DNA of 63,875 bases, from NCBI GenBank assembly GCA_029573495.1, contig JAKQEI010000160.1, forward strand, positions 1 through 63,875, in the 5' to 3' direction. The DNA is from Bacteroidota bacterium (GTDB lineage Bacteria; Bacteroidota; Bacteroidia; Flavobacteriales_F; PHOS-HE28). The position numbers were made by a program, and so were the translations under genes. Under the pieces are notes generated by a model. The model made no database searches, was not told the DNA's origin, and saw only the letters and a list, made by a program, of their open reading frames with translations. Of the stretch, positions 27,796 through 36,655 are shown one piece after another; positions within the stretch are counted from its first letter, which is position 1, and each line of letters starts with the position of its first letter.

Positions 27796-29114
27796 GGGGC
27801 CGCGAGAACGTGGCCGCCAACCTGGACCGGCCCATCCTGATCATCTACCTGCTGCTCATGTTCATGGGATGGGCCAACATCTACAGCGCGGCCTATGACC
27901 TGGACCACCCGAGCATCTTCGATCAGGGCAAGGAGTACGGCAAGCAGGCCGTGTGGATGGGGATCAGCCTGGTCATCGGCGGCTGCATGCTCCTGATCCG
28001 CGGGGAGGTCTTCCGTGACTCGGCCTACGCGGTCTACGGCTTCGTGCTCCTGCTCCTGCTCGCCGTACTGCTCTTCGGCAAGGAGGTGAACGGCGCCAAG
28101 GCCTGGTTCTCCATCGGTGGCTTCGGGATCCAACCCGCGGAGTTCGCCAAGTTCGCCACCGCGCTCGCCCTCACCCGCTACCTCAGCGGCCTCAAAGCCC
28201 TGGTGGACACCCGTTCGAGGGTGATCAGCACGGCCATCATCCTCGCACCCGTCACCTTGATCATGCTGCAGCCCGACACGGGCACCTCCCTCGTCTCCGG
28301 TGCGTTCATCCTCGTGCTCTATCGGGAAGGGCTCTCCGGCAACGTGCTGCTGCTGGCCATCCTGGCGGCGGTGCTCTCGGTGCTCTCGTTGATCCTCAAG
28401 GAGAGCAGCTTCGACCTGCCCTTCACGGATGCAACGCTCTCCGGCCAATACTTCCTGCTCGGCCTCATCGCGGTGTTCGGCCTGCTGGCCTGGTGGGGCG
28501 TACGCAACCTCGTAGTGAAGCGGGAGCGCGGCCGTTTCTACGGGCTCATCATCGTGGGCTTCATCAGCTCAGCGGTCTTCATCGGCAGCGTGGACTACGC
28601 CTTCAACAAGGTGCTGGCCAAGCACCAGCAGGACCGCATCCTCGTGATGCTCGGACAGATGGAGGATCCACAGGGTCTCGGCTACAACGTGAAGCAGAGC
28701 CAGACGGCGATCGGCTCCGGCGGCTTCGCGGGCAAGGGCTACCTGGAAGGCACGCTCACAAAGTTCAAGTACGTGCCCATGCAGAGCACCGACTTCATCT
28801 TCTGCACGGTGGGTGAAGAGTGGGGCTTCCTCGGCAGCGCCTTCGTGGTGATCCTACTCACGGCGCTCGTCCTGCGGATCATCCAGATCAGCGATCGCCA
28901 GCGATCGCGCTTCACCCGGATCTATGCCTATTGCGTGGCGAGCATCTTCTTCCTGCACCTGATGATCAACGTGGGCATGACCATCGGCCTCGCACCGGTG
29001 ATCGGGATCCCCCTGCCCTTCTTCAGCTATGGTGGCAGCAGCATGATCAGCTTCACCATCCTGCTGGGGATCCTGGTGCGGCTGGATGCGGAACGGTTGA
29101 GCCAGCTGCGCTGA
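27792..29114 (+). CDS. rodA: Rod shape-determining protein RodA (SEDS glycosyltransferase)
   Basis: The 440-residue SEDS-family membrane protein has about ten helices. Conserved segments include the region around NGAKAWFSIGGFGIQPAEFA and the C-terminal PLPFFSYGGSSMISF. It polymerises lipid II into glycan strands in complex with PBP2. ATG 27792 overlaps the mrdA stop (ATGA), so the longer upstream frame is not used. It is the last gene of the purH-mre operon. The sequence CCGGTCAGACCGG at 29116-29128 could form a small hairpin right after the stop. Confidence 0.95.
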   Translation: MRGRENVAANLDRPILIIYLLLMFMGWANIYSAAYDLDHPSIFDQGKEYGKQAVWMGISLVIGGCMLLIRGEVFRDSAYAVYGFVLLLLLAVLLFGKEVNGAKAWFSIGGFGIQPAEFAKFATALALTRYLSGLKALVDTRSRVISTAIILAPVTLIMLQPDTGTSLVSGAFILVLYREGLSGNVLLLAILAAVLSVLSLILKESSFDLPFTDATLSGQYFLLGLIAVFGLLAWWGVRNLVVKRERGRFYGLIIVGFISSAVFIGSVDYAFNKVLAKHQQDRILVMLGQMEDPQGLGYNVKQSQTAIGSGGFAGKGYLEGTLTKFKYVPMQSTDFIFCTVGEEWGFLGSAFVVILLTALVLRIIQISDRQRSRFTRIYAYCVASIFFLHLMINVGMTIGLAPVIGIPLPFFSYGGSSMISFTILLGILVRLDAERLSQLR

Positions 29115-29115
29115 T

Positions 29116-29128
29116 CCGGTCAGACCGG
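29116..29128. terminator. Short GC hairpin between convergent rodA and FkbM genes
   Basis: CCGGT (29116-29120) and ACCGG (29124-29128) pair around a three-base loop. The hairpin overlaps the stop codon of the opposing methyltransferase gene. It is short and lacks a T tract, so it is a weak candidate for transcription termination. Confidence 0.3.
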
Positions 29129-30022
29129 TCGGAAGACCATGTCCATCGAACAACCGACCAGGTCCTCATCGGCCGTGATCAAACGACCACTGACGGCATC
29201 GGTGACCGTGTAGCCCCAACTCATCACGCGATCAACGAGCTGGCGCGCGGAGGAAGCGTTCTCGCGCAGGTTCGCATCGATCACCTCCACGAAGAGCACC
29301 GGGCGGTCACGACGGATGATCTCCTCGCTGCCCTGCAACACCGCGTCCTCGAAACCCTCCACGTCGATCTTCAAGAGGTCCACCTTCCGGATCGCCGTGC
29401 CGGCCAGGCCCGTCGCGAGTGGCACCACCCTGATCTCCACGGACGGGAGTGTGGGGTCGACCTCGGCGCCGGTGATGATGCGGTTCATCCCCGAGTTGCT
29501 CTCCACCACCTGATGCAGGCGATGCACGGCCTCCTCGGCACCGATGCCGAGGTTCACCACCTCCAGGTTGGCGATCCCGTTCAAGGCCTTGTTCGCCTTC
29601 AACTTGGCGAAGGTGGCCGGATGTGGCTCGAAGCTGACGACCCTACCCTGCGCTGCCTTGCGTGCGAAACGCAGTGCGAAGCTGCCGATGTTCCCGCCGA
29701 TGTCCACCACCTGGCTCGCAGGTCCCACCAGATCGAAGAGCACCTTGTCCGCCGGGAACCAGGGATCGAAGTAGAGGGCGTGGTCGTTCGTGTTGCTCAG
29801 GTCGAGCTCCCACCGCAGGCCGTGCCGCACTGCGGTGCGCCATGATCCGGCCGGATAGGTGTACTCCGGCGGCACCAACTTCATCCAGAAGGAATCGACC
29901 GGTCGTCCGCTGGCCTTGCGCTGGAGCCATGCTTCCAGTGGTCCCTGACGGAAGATGCCACGCACGCGGTTCAGCAGGCGGGTGCGCCAGCCAAGGTGAT
30001 GGTAGTACGCGTAATCCCTCAT
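29120..30022 (-). CDS. FkbM-family SAM-dependent methyltransferase
   Basis: This protein has 300 residues from ATG 30022 (an in-frame TTG at 30046 is possible). The Rossmann motif I VVDIGGNIGSFALRFA and motif II GRVVSFEPHPATFAKLKAN match FkbM methyltransferases, followed by VDLLKIDVEGFEDAVLQG. Such enzymes O-methylate sugars or natural products and are often linked to surface polysaccharide or lipid modification. It is downstream of ppiD on the same strand, 68 bases away, and may be a tail gene of that cluster. The substrate is unknown. Confidence 0.88.
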   Translation of the reverse strand: MRDYAYYHHLGWRTRLLNRVRGIFRQGPLEAWLQRKASGRPVDSFWMKLVPPEYTYPAGSWRTAVRHGLRWELDLSNTNDHALYFDPWFPADKVLFDLVGPASQVVDIGGNIGSFALRFARKAAQGRVVSFEPHPATFAKLKANKALNGIANLEVVNLGIGAEEAVHRLHQVVESNSGMNRIITGAEVDPTLPSVEIRVVPLATGLAGTAIRKVDLLKIDVEGFEDAVLQGSEEIIRRDRPVLFVEVIDANLRENASSARQLVDRVMSWGYTVTDAVSGRLITADEDLVGCSMDMVFRPV

Positions 30023-30090
30023 TCCGCTTGCATCGTCGGCGGTCAACGCTCCGTGCTATCAGACGTGAGCGTGCCGGGAAGGAGGCCCGC

Positions 30091-32175
30091 TCAGTAGAAC
30101 TTGTAGCGCTCGTCCTTCACGTTCGCCCCTTCCTTCAGCGCGTTGTAGAGCTGACCATCCACCCGCGACTGCGCGCGCTGGAGCAAGCCTTTCCTGTCCA
30201 CGTTGAGGTCCTGTGGTTCCGGAGCGGCGGTCTTGTTGGTCATGCTCGCCACGTACACACCGGTCTCCCCCTTCAAGGGTACGCTGGTCTGTCCGTTCTC
30301 CAGAGCGAAGATCCGACCGACCACTTCGTATTCGCTGTACCCGCCGGGCAGGTTGAAGACGTTGTAGCCCAGGTCCGTGGCGGTCTGTTGGGAGGTCTTC
30401 AACTCGGTGGCGAGTGCGTTCAGGTCGGTCTTGCCTTCCATCTGTGCCATCCATGCCTCGGCCTTCTTCTCCTTCACCACTTCCTTGGTGAAGGCATCGC
30501 GCACATCCTCCAGCTGCGGCACCCCTTCGGCCTTGATGCCGGTGAGGATGGCCACCACGTAGTTGTCGCCGCTCTGCATCGGCTCGCTCACCTGGCCCAC
30601 CTCGGCGCGGTTCACCCAGGTCACCACGGGGCCCGCCTCCTGCAGACCCGGCACGAAGCGCTGGTCATTGCGCAGCTCGTCCACCGGCGTCACCTGCAAG
30701 CCCTGCTCCTCGGCGGCCTGTTTGAAGCTGGCGAGGTCCGTGTGACGCAGGCTGAAGTCGTTGCTCTTCTTGTAGGCCTCCTTGAAGGTGGTCGGCGAGG
30801 GTCTCATGGCGCGCTCGATCGTCACCACCCGGCGTTCCGGACGGTTGCGCTGGCCCAGCACTTCCACGATGTGGTAGCCATAACTGGTCTTTGCGATCGT
30901 GATGGCACCGACCTTCTCATCGAAGCTGGCGGCCGTGAACTCGGGCACCATCTGCTGCTTGTCGAACCAGTCGTACACGCCTCCCTTCTCCTTGGTGTTG
31001 CTGCCGGGATCCTCGCTCCACTTCACCACCAGGTCCTCGAACTTGCTGCGGTCGCGCTTCACCACGGACAACAGGCTGTCAGCACGCATCTTCTGTTCAT
31101 CCTCCGACTTCCCGTTCTGGGTGCTGAGGAGGATATGGCGTACACGGGCCTCGGGCACTTCCGCGAGTTCAGTCACCTTCACGAGCTTCCATTGATCACC
31201 TTCCTGGTAGGGACCGACGACGGTACCCACGGGGCCGTTCACGATCAGGGAGTCGTTCAACTTGTCGGCGGTGCCTTCCTTGTAAGGTGTCTTGTTGAAG
31301 CTGCGGCTGTCGCTGTTGGCCACCACGTAGGAGCTGTCGTCCGTCGAGGCGAGCAGGCCCTCGCGCAATTCAGCCAGTTCGGCCATCGTGGCCTGGCGAT
31401 CAGCATCGGAAGGTGCCACCGGGAAGGTCACGTATTCGAACTTCCGTGAACCCTGCTGACGGTACTTGCGGTCGTTCTTGTGCTGGTCGTAATAGCGGCG
31501 CAAGTCCTTGTCCGCCACCGTGTAGAGGCTGTCCGGCTCGCTGTCGTAGCGCTTGGCCACGAAGTTGAAGGTGGCCTTGGTGTTCTTCGTGAGGTAGTCG
31601 TCCTTGGCCTGGGCGCTGTTCACGAAAACGCTCTTCTTCACCAGGGTGGTGTACTTGCTGTAGAGGCGGTTCTCGGTGATGCGGCGCTTCTGGATCGTGT
31701 GGTATACCGGGGCGTTCAACTGCACGCTCTGGAAATACTGTTGCAGCTTCTCCGGGCTGGGCTGGCCATCCTCGCCCTGGAAGTTCGGTTGGTTGCGGAA
31801 CTCCGGCAGGATGTTCTCCCCGAAGCGGATGTCGTCGTATTCGGCCGGGGTCAGGCTGAAGCCGGCCTCTTCGACCTGCTCCATCATCACCTTGCGCTTG
31901 AGCATCTCCTGCCACACGCTGTTGCGCACCTGCTCGGTCATCTGTGCGGTGACCTGCTGCCCGAAGTCGTTGCGGTAGCTCTCCACCTCGTCGTTCACCC
32001 GGCGCTCGAACTCCATTATGCCGATCTCCTCCCCGTTCACGGTGCCCAGCACCTGGTCCCGACGGCCCGAACCGCGGCCCGCGAGCCAATCGCCGAGAAT
32101 GAAGAGTGCCAGGGAAACGAGCGTGATGCCCACCAGGAGCCCACCACGTTCGCGGATCTTGCCGATGACTGCCAT
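30091..32175 (-). CDS. ppiD: Periplasmic peptidyl-prolyl isomerase PpiD-like (SurA_N plus parvulin domains)
   Basis: The 694-residue protein has a single N-terminal membrane anchor (about 11-30), a SurA_N-type chaperone region rich in helices, and a canonical rotamase domain (about 345-450, VRHILLSTQNGKSEDEQ ... ASFDEKVGAITIAKTSYGYHIVEV). Further chaperone segments follow. It assists folding of proteins emerging from the Sec translocon. The ATG at 32175 is preceded by AAGAAGGC and by a perfect TATATTTG promoter element, so the longer frame (from 32241) is rejected. Confidence 0.93.
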   Translation of the reverse strand: MAVIGKIRERGGLLVGITLVSLALFILGDWLAGRGSGRRDQVLGTVNGEEIGIMEFERRVNDEVESYRNDFGQQVTAQMTEQVRNSVWQEMLKRKVMMEQVEEAGFSLTPAEYDDIRFGENILPEFRNQPNFQGEDGQPSPEKLQQYFQSVQLNAPVYHTIQKRRITENRLYSKYTTLVKKSVFVNSAQAKDDYLTKNTKATFNFVAKRYDSEPDSLYTVADKDLRRYYDQHKNDRKYRQQGSRKFEYVTFPVAPSDADRQATMAELAELREGLLASTDDSSYVVANSDSRSFNKTPYKEGTADKLNDSLIVNGPVGTVVGPYQEGDQWKLVKVTELAEVPEARVRHILLSTQNGKSEDEQKMRADSLLSVVKRDRSKFEDLVVKWSEDPGSNTKEKGGVYDWFDKQQMVPEFTAASFDEKVGAITIAKTSYGYHIVEVLGQRNRPERRVVTIERAMRPSPTTFKEAYKKSNDFSLRHTDLASFKQAAEEQGLQVTPVDELRNDQRFVPGLQEAGPVVTWVNRAEVGQVSEPMQSGDNYVVAILTGIKAEGVPQLEDVRDAFTKEVVKEKKAEAWMAQMEGKTDLNALATELKTSQQTATDLGYNVFNLPGGYSEYEVVGRIFALENGQTSVPLKGETGVYVASMTNKTAAPEPQDLNVDRKGLLQRAQSRVDGQLYNALKEGANVKDERYKFY

Positions 32176-32196
32176 TGCCTTCTTGGAATAGGGGTG

Positions 32197-32204
32197 CAAA
32201 TATA
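32197..32204 (-). promoter_or_regulatory. Bacteroidota -7 promoter element (TATATTTG) of ppiD
   Basis: On the minus strand TATATTTG is an exact match to TAnnTTTG, 21 bases upstream of the ppiD start codon. The resulting transcript would have a leader of roughly 15 bases, as is usual in Bacteroidota. It means ppiD can be transcribed independently of the upstream CNNM gene. Confidence 0.75.
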
Positions 32205-32291
32205 GGAGGCTGTCCCGTACGGCATCGGGCCGCTTGAACACATTGTTGTTCAGCGCATTACGGGATCGTCAAGGCATCCGCTCCGACAAGG

Positions 32292-33638
32292 CTATCGGCC
32301 GGGTTCCGATCCGGTCACTTCCAGTCGTACGAGGTCCACCCGGCCACGCGCCACTTGTGCGATGGTCATCCGGTACGGCGGCAGATCGATCACCTGACCC
32401 TGCTCCGGCACCTCCCCCGTGCTGTGCAGGATATAGCCGGCCAGCGTGTCGTACTCCTCGCTCTCCGGCAGCGCCAGACCATGCGCCTCGTTCAGGTGGG
32501 CCACCTCCAGCCGGGCACTGAACAGGAAGCCACCCTCACCCAGCCGCTCCTCCACCGTCTCCTCCGTGTCGTGCTCATCATCGATCTCGCCCACGATCCG
32601 TTCAACGAGGTCCTCCATGGTGAGCATGCCCGCCGTTCCACCGAACTCGTCCACCACCACCGCCACGTGCGTGCGCTGTTTGATGAAGAGCTGCAGCACC
32701 TCGTCCGCTGGCATGGTTCCCGGCATGAAGTTCACCGGCCGCATCACCGAGCGGATGTTGCGCGGGTGACGGAAGAGCTCGTAACCGTGCACGTAGCCGA
32801 TCACATCGTCGATGCTCCTGCGATAGACGAGCAACTTGCTCATGCCGCTCTCCACGAAGCGTTCGTGCAACACGGTCACCGGCTGGTCAACCTCGATGGC
32901 CTCGATCTCGGCGCGGGGCACCATGAGGTCGCGCACCTTGGTACGGCTCAGCTCCAGCGTGTTGCGGAAATACTCGACCTCGGCGTCCATCCCCTCCTCC
33001 TGGGTGTTGTTGGCGGTTACATCCTGAAGGAACTCATCAAGGTCCACCCGTCCGAAGGCCAAACTGCCCGGCTTGGTGCGCACCCCGAAAATGCGGAGGA
33101 TCGTTTCGCCCAGGCCGTTCATGACGATCATGGGCAGCCACAGGACGATGTAAAGGATGCGCAGCGGTAGCGCGAAGAAGCTGAGGCCCGTGTTCGGATC
33201 GATGCGGAAGATGGCCTTGGGCAGGAATTCACCCACCACCAGGATGAACAGCGTGCTGAGGACCGTCTGGCCCACCAGCACGAAGACCTCGCCATAGCCG
33301 AAGCCCAGGAGCATGGGCCGCAACCATTTCGCCATGAGCAGGCCGTAGAGCACCAGGGCCATGTTGTTGCCCACGAGCAGCGCGCCGATCACCCGTGCGG
33401 GGCGTTTCAACAGACCGGATACGAGCCGGGCCCAAATGGCGCCCCGGTTGCGCTCCAATTCGATGTAGAGCTTGTTGCTGCTCACGAACGCGATCTCCAG
33501 CCCCGAGCACAAGGCGGATACCGCGATGGCGACGAAGAGCAGGATGAGATCGGTACCGGTGAAGGACAAGGCAAGCGGTGGAGAGACCGTTGGCACGAAG
33601 ATAATCGCCGCCCTAACCCTTCGCGTTGTGCCGATCAT
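32292..33638 (-). CDS. CNNM/CorC-type membrane protein (DUF21, CBS pair, CorC_HlyC domain; 'hemolysin family')
   Basis: This 448-residue protein consists of a DUF21 membrane domain (about 25-210, CSGLEIAFVSSNKLYIELER), a CBS pair (about 235-355, ending VAVVVDEFGGTAGMLTMEDL) and a C-terminal transporter-associated domain (about 370-440, EYDTLAGYIL). Relatives transport or regulate Mg2+; in Bacteroidota the same architecture is also found in GldE, but the usual gldD/ssb neighbours are missing here. The start ATG 33638 lies inside the 3' end of the small membrane-protein gene (26-base overlap). Confidence 0.9.
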   Translation of the reverse strand: MIGTTRRVRAAIIFVPTVSPPLALSFTGTDLILLFVAIAVSALCSGLEIAFVSSNKLYIELERNRGAIWARLVSGLLKRPARVIGALLVGNNMALVLYGLLMAKWLRPMLLGFGYGEVFVLVGQTVLSTLFILVVGEFLPKAIFRIDPNTGLSFFALPLRILYIVLWLPMIVMNGLGETILRIFGVRTKPGSLAFGRVDLDEFLQDVTANNTQEEGMDAEVEYFRNTLELSRTKVRDLMVPRAEIEAIEVDQPVTVLHERFVESGMSKLLVYRRSIDDVIGYVHGYELFRHPRNIRSVMRPVNFMPGTMPADEVLQLFIKQRTHVAVVVDEFGGTAGMLTMEDLVERIVGEIDDEHDTEETVEERLGEGGFLFSARLEVAHLNEAHGLALPESEEYDTLAGYILHSTGEVPEQGQVIDLPPYRMTIAQVARGRVDLVRLEVTGSEPGR

Positions 33639-33825
33639 CCAAAGCCTCCAGACGCCCGCGCATGAATCGGCGCATGAAGAACATGGCCAGCGCGATCCCT
33701 GGGAACCAGAGCCAGTTCCTCGCTGCGTCGAACCCGTCGGTATACATGACCCAGCACGCCGCCAGCGCAGTGCCGATCGCCACCGCCAGCCAGAAGTGCT
33801 CCATGAACCTATTGATCCTCCGCAT
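33613..33825 (-). CDS. Small membrane protein between lptC and the CNNM gene
   Basis: The gene encodes 70 residues (63 if ATG 33804 is used) with two hydrophobic stretches (about 8-27 and 38-52) and a basic C-terminus (RRFMRGRLEALDDRHNAKG). It overlaps lptC by 17 bases at its start and the CNNM gene by 26 bases at its end, which argues for translational coupling and a real gene. No family is recognised. Confidence 0.65.
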   Translation of the reverse strand: MRRINRFMEHFWLAVAIGTALAACWVMYTDGFDAARNWLWFPGIALAMFFMRRFMRGRLEALDDRHNAKG

Positions 33826-34381
33826 CGGTGGCTAAGGTATCATCGGGGACATAGAGCTGGCCGGTGATATGGTGGATGACGTAGCTGCTGAAGTCCTCCG
33901 CGGCATCGAGGCCCATGCCATGGATCACATCCGCGCCGCGTTGTACGCGCACCGCCTTGTCCGTTCGCACGCGCGCGCTGTCCTGATACCAGGTGAGCTG
34001 CTCGGTCTCCAGGCGTTCGCCCTTGTTGTTCACGAAGACCACGCGCTCGTATACCTCCATGCGGTCCTGCTTCGGTAGGATGAGCCCCCGTCGCGCGTTC
34101 AACTTGCTCTGCTGCTCACCCTTGCGTCCATAGAAAATGAGTTCCACACCGTCGCTCATCTCCGTCCGTTCCTGCTGGCCTGTGGACCATTGCGCGATGC
34201 GCCCGGCTCGCAGCTGATTGGTCACACGACCACTATCACTATAGAAGTACTCCGCCTCCGTGGTGATGCGGTCAGGCGCGTTGAGGTCCACTTCCACAGC
34301 GGCCACCTTGTCCAGGTCGTTCTGGCAGGCCAGGAGCGTGGCACAGGCGCCCACGAACGAGAGGGTGCGCACCATGGCCAT
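33809..34381 (-). CDS. lptC: LPS export lipoprotein/periplasmic protein LptC
   Basis: The 190-residue protein has a lipobox L-L-A-C (Cys19 from ATG 34381), then a beta-jellyroll with features of the LptC/YrbK domain: ITTEAEYFYSDSG, SDGVELIFYGRKGEQQSKLNARRG, and MEVYERVVFVNNKGERLETEQLTW. LptC receives lipopolysaccharide from the LptBFG complex. Lipidated LptC is common in Bacteroidota. ATG 34375 and TTG 34390 are alternative starts. It follows the outer-membrane protein gene by about 5 bases in the coaX cluster. Confidence 0.9.
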   Translation of the reverse strand: MAMVRTLSFVGACATLLACQNDLDKVAAVEVDLNAPDRITTEAEYFYSDSGRVTNQLRAGRIAQWSTGQQERTEMSDGVELIFYGRKGEQQSKLNARRGLILPKQDRMEVYERVVFVNNKGERLETEQLTWYQDSARVRTDKAVRVQRGADVIHGMGLDAAEDFSSYVIHHITGQLYVPDDTLATDAEDQ

Positions 34382-34386
34382 GACGA

Positions 34387-35751
34387 TCAATCGATGCGGC
34401 GCTTCCGGAACCAGCCCTCACGGAGGTCCGGAGTGATGGAGACCCCGAGGAGCAGGGTCGCATACCGCTCACGCAGCAGTCCGGCGCTCTGCGTACCACG
34501 GTCACCGAACTCGCATCCGATGTTGAAGCGACTGCGGGTGGTCCCCGCCAGGAGTGGAATGGACATCCCGAAGCTGGCGGAATGACCTTGCAACTGGGTG
34601 CCTCCCACCTTCAAATACTCATTCTCCATGCGGAGCCCGGCTCGGTAGATGATGCGCCTCCACAGGGAACCGAGTATCTCGTTGGACGGAACGAAGGAAG
34701 CGCCGGCAATGATGGCGCTGCTGTTGGCGAGCTCTCCACTGGGCGCGAACCCCGGTTCGCTCACCTTCAACCCGGACCACGCGCGTTGCCTGTACTCCAC
34801 ACCCACGGTCCAATGGTCGTTGAACACGGTGAAACCGGCACCGATACCCAGCGGAAGGGTCCAGGAGCCGGTCTCGTTCCCGACGAAATAGGCGGTGTCC
34901 AGTGGGACCTCGATCCCGGAACCGCTGAAGCCGTATGTGTTCGCCACATCCGTTCGGCGCGCACGGATGCGCATGGGCAGTTCGGCGTTCAGTCCTGCCA
35001 GGAAGTAGAGTCCGCGATCATCCTTGGTCCGCCGCTTGCGCAGATCACCCTGGTATTGGAGACCCACGTCCGTTGTGGGATCCCGGATGACCATGGTGCT
35101 GACCATGCTGGTCGCGTAGAAACCCTGGCCCGAGGGGAAGACCGCCGTCCGCGACCGCTCGACCCGTCCGAATAGATAACCCAGGTTCGCTCCGATCGAA
35201 AAGCGGTGTCCGTTGGCCAACGAATCACGCTTCTGGCTCAACACATATCCGGCACCCAGCAGGGCCTGATCCAGGCCTCCATCGCCGGAGTAGGTGAAGG
35301 TGGCCAAGGTGGAATTACCAGGAATGATGCTCGTCTCCTTCAGGAGGTAGTTCACCTTGCTGAGAGGGCGGACCGCGATCCCCAAGCCCCAGCGACCACT
35401 GCCGAACGGGATCCCGAGCGAAAGGCCGTACAGGTCGGTGTTGCGCCCGTTCCGTGAATAGGTGGTGGAGGACAGCTGACCGCTGCGAACCCCCAGCCCC
35501 ATTTCGAAGGTGGGGCGGAAGAGCGATGGGTAGGATGCCGGGTTGGCGTATACCGTGCTCGCCGGATCGATCACCGCCGCACCGAGCCCACCCATCATCG
35601 TCTGGGCCATCGGGACCGAACCGGTCAACTCCCCGAACCCATAAGCGGAGTAAGGGGACCCACTACCCTGCTGTCCCTGTGCCATCGACCGGGTCGGCAG
35701 CAACAGGGCCAGGGCGGCCGCCATACGTGCGATGGTGTTGAAGCAATGCAT
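34387..35751 (-). CDS. Outer-membrane barrel protein (PorV/FadL-like), hypothetical
   Basis: The protein has 454 residues, starting at ATG 35751 with a signal peptide (ARMAAALALLLPTRSMAQ). The mature part begins GSGSPYSAYGFGELTG, then has many amphipathic strands; the N-terminal section resembles the FadL/PorV-like barrels found next to coaX in many Bacteroidota. It may take part in lipid or hydrophobic substrate passage. Its first 89 bases overlap the end of coaX in another frame, and no start lies downstream of the overlap that would preserve the signal peptide. Confidence 0.85.
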   Translation of the reverse strand: MHCFNTIARMAAALALLLPTRSMAQGQQGSGSPYSAYGFGELTGSVPMAQTMMGGLGAAVIDPASTVYANPASYPSLFRPTFEMGLGVRSGQLSSTTYSRNGRNTDLYGLSLGIPFGSGRWGLGIAVRPLSKVNYLLKETSIIPGNSTLATFTYSGDGGLDQALLGAGYVLSQKRDSLANGHRFSIGANLGYLFGRVERSRTAVFPSGQGFYATSMVSTMVIRDPTTDVGLQYQGDLRKRRTKDDRGLYFLAGLNAELPMRIRARRTDVANTYGFSGSGIEVPLDTAYFVGNETGSWTLPLGIGAGFTVFNDHWTVGVEYRQRAWSGLKVSEPGFAPSGELANSSAIIAGASFVPSNEILGSLWRRIIYRAGLRMENEYLKVGGTQLQGHSASFGMSIPLLAGTTRSRFNIGCEFGDRGTQSAGLLRERYATLLLGVSITPDLREGWFRKRRID

Positions 35752-36460
35752 GATAACCTTCCAGGGTGAGCTGCGGGAGCGCAAAGATGCCACTTTCCAA
35801 ACCGCGCACGAACCGCAAAGCATCGCCGCCCGTGAGCACAACGGCCAGATCCGCGACCTGTTGCCCCACCCGCCGGATGAGCCCTTCGAGTTCTCCAAGG
35901 ATGCCGAAGTGGATGCCAGCGGCGAGCGAGGCCTCGGTATCCGCACCCAGCAGCGCCGGATGATGCGCGGGGCTGATGAGCGGAAGGCGCGCGCTGTAAG
36001 CGTTCAGGGCGCGGGCCCTCATGTGCATTCCCGGGGAGATGCCCCCACCCACGTAAGTCCCGTCCGCATGACACAGGTCGAAGGTGATGCAGGTGCCCAG
36101 GTCGAACACGAGCACCGGACGCCCCGGGAACCGACGCACTGCCGCCACCGCATTGGCGAGCCTGTCCGCGCCGAGGGTGAGCGGCGTGGCATATGTACTC
36201 CGGATCGGTGCCGGTGTCGCGCCGGTGACCACCAGTACCGGAGCCAGTCCACCGAGGGTGCGCACGAGGCCTTCATCCGCTGCAGCGGTGGAACCCAACG
36301 CGATACCGACGAGGTCCCTTCCGGCGATGAAGGTGCTCACAGCAGCCAGGTCTCCGTTGTTCACCGCCCCCTGCGCGACCAGGCGTCCGTGCTCGAAAAG
36401 TCCAAGCTTGGTGCGGGTGTTGCCCACATCGAGGATAAGATCCCGTTCGAGCACTGGCAT
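35663..36460 (-). CDS. coaX: Type III pantothenate kinase
   Basis: At 265 residues this is CoaX: the ATP-binding motif LDVGNTRTKLGLF (about 10-22), the region LTLGADRLANAVAA with the G-A-D-R pantothenate site, and FDLGTCITFDLC. It catalyses the first step of coenzyme A synthesis and is insensitive to feedback. About 25 C-terminal residues after GYHALLQHH look non-conserved and are translated from the region that overlaps the start of the downstream outer-membrane protein gene. It is the first gene of the coaX-OMP-lptC-CNNM-ppiD cluster. Confidence 0.93.
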   Translation of the reverse strand: MPVLERDLILDVGNTRTKLGLFEHGRLVAQGAVNNGDLAAVSTFIAGRDLVGIALGSTAAADEGLVRTLGGLAPVLVVTGATPAPIRSTYATPLTLGADRLANAVAAVRRFPGRPVLVFDLGTCITFDLCHADGTYVGGGISPGMHMRARALNAYSARLPLISPAHHPALLGADTEASLAAGIHFGILGELEGLIRRVGQQVADLAVVLTGGDALRFVRGLESGIFALPQLTLEGYHALLQHHRTYGGRPGPVAADPVDGTGTAG

Positions 36461-36476
36461 GGTTCGTTCCCTTGTC

Positions 36477-36484
36477 TATCTTTG
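36477..36484 (+). promoter_or_regulatory. Bacteroidota -7 promoter element (TATCTTTG) of the tRNA gene
   Basis: TATCTTTG is an exact TAnnTTTG match, 47 bases upstream of the tRNA-Phe 5' end. It lies in the short gap after the divergent coaX start, so the element drives the tRNA with a 5' leader to be removed by RNase P. Confidence 0.7.
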
Positions 36485-36530
36485 CCGCCCTGTTCGCCGG
36501 AGACCGTACCAGCGGTGGTGGACGAAGTTC

Positions 36531-36603
36531 GGTGCCTTAGCTCAGCTGGTAGAGCAATGGATTGAAAATCCATGTGTCCCCAGTTCGATTCTGGGAGGCA
36601 CCA
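36531..36603 (+). tRNA. tRNA-Phe (anticodon GAA)
   Basis: The cloverleaf is complete: acceptor stem GGTGCCT/AGGCACC with discriminator A, D arm GCTC-AGCTGGTA-GAGC, anticodon arm ATGGA-TTGAAAA-TCCAT with GAA, a five-base variable loop, and T arm CCCAG-TTCGATT-CTGGG. Only ACC, not CCA, follows the acceptor stem, so the CCA end must be added enzymatically. A strong terminator lies directly downstream. Confidence 0.97.
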
Positions 36604-36611
36604 CCCCGAAG

Positions 36612-36636
36612 GACCCCGCCCACCTGCGGGGTCTTT
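36612..36636 (+). terminator. Intrinsic terminator after tRNA-Phe
   Basis: GACCCCGC (36612-36619) pairs perfectly with GCGGGGTC (36626-36633) around a six-base loop and is followed by TTT. This is a classical Rho-independent terminator for the tRNA transcript and may also insulate the convergent HD-domain gene. Confidence 0.85.
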
Positions 36637-36655
36637 CCATTCCCGGGACCGCGGA

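Noticed and set aside
32292..33638. Assignment of the CNNM protein as GldE
   Set aside because: Same architecture, but the usual gldD/mutY/ssb neighbours are absent and the context is lptC/ppiD; left as CNNM/CorC-type.
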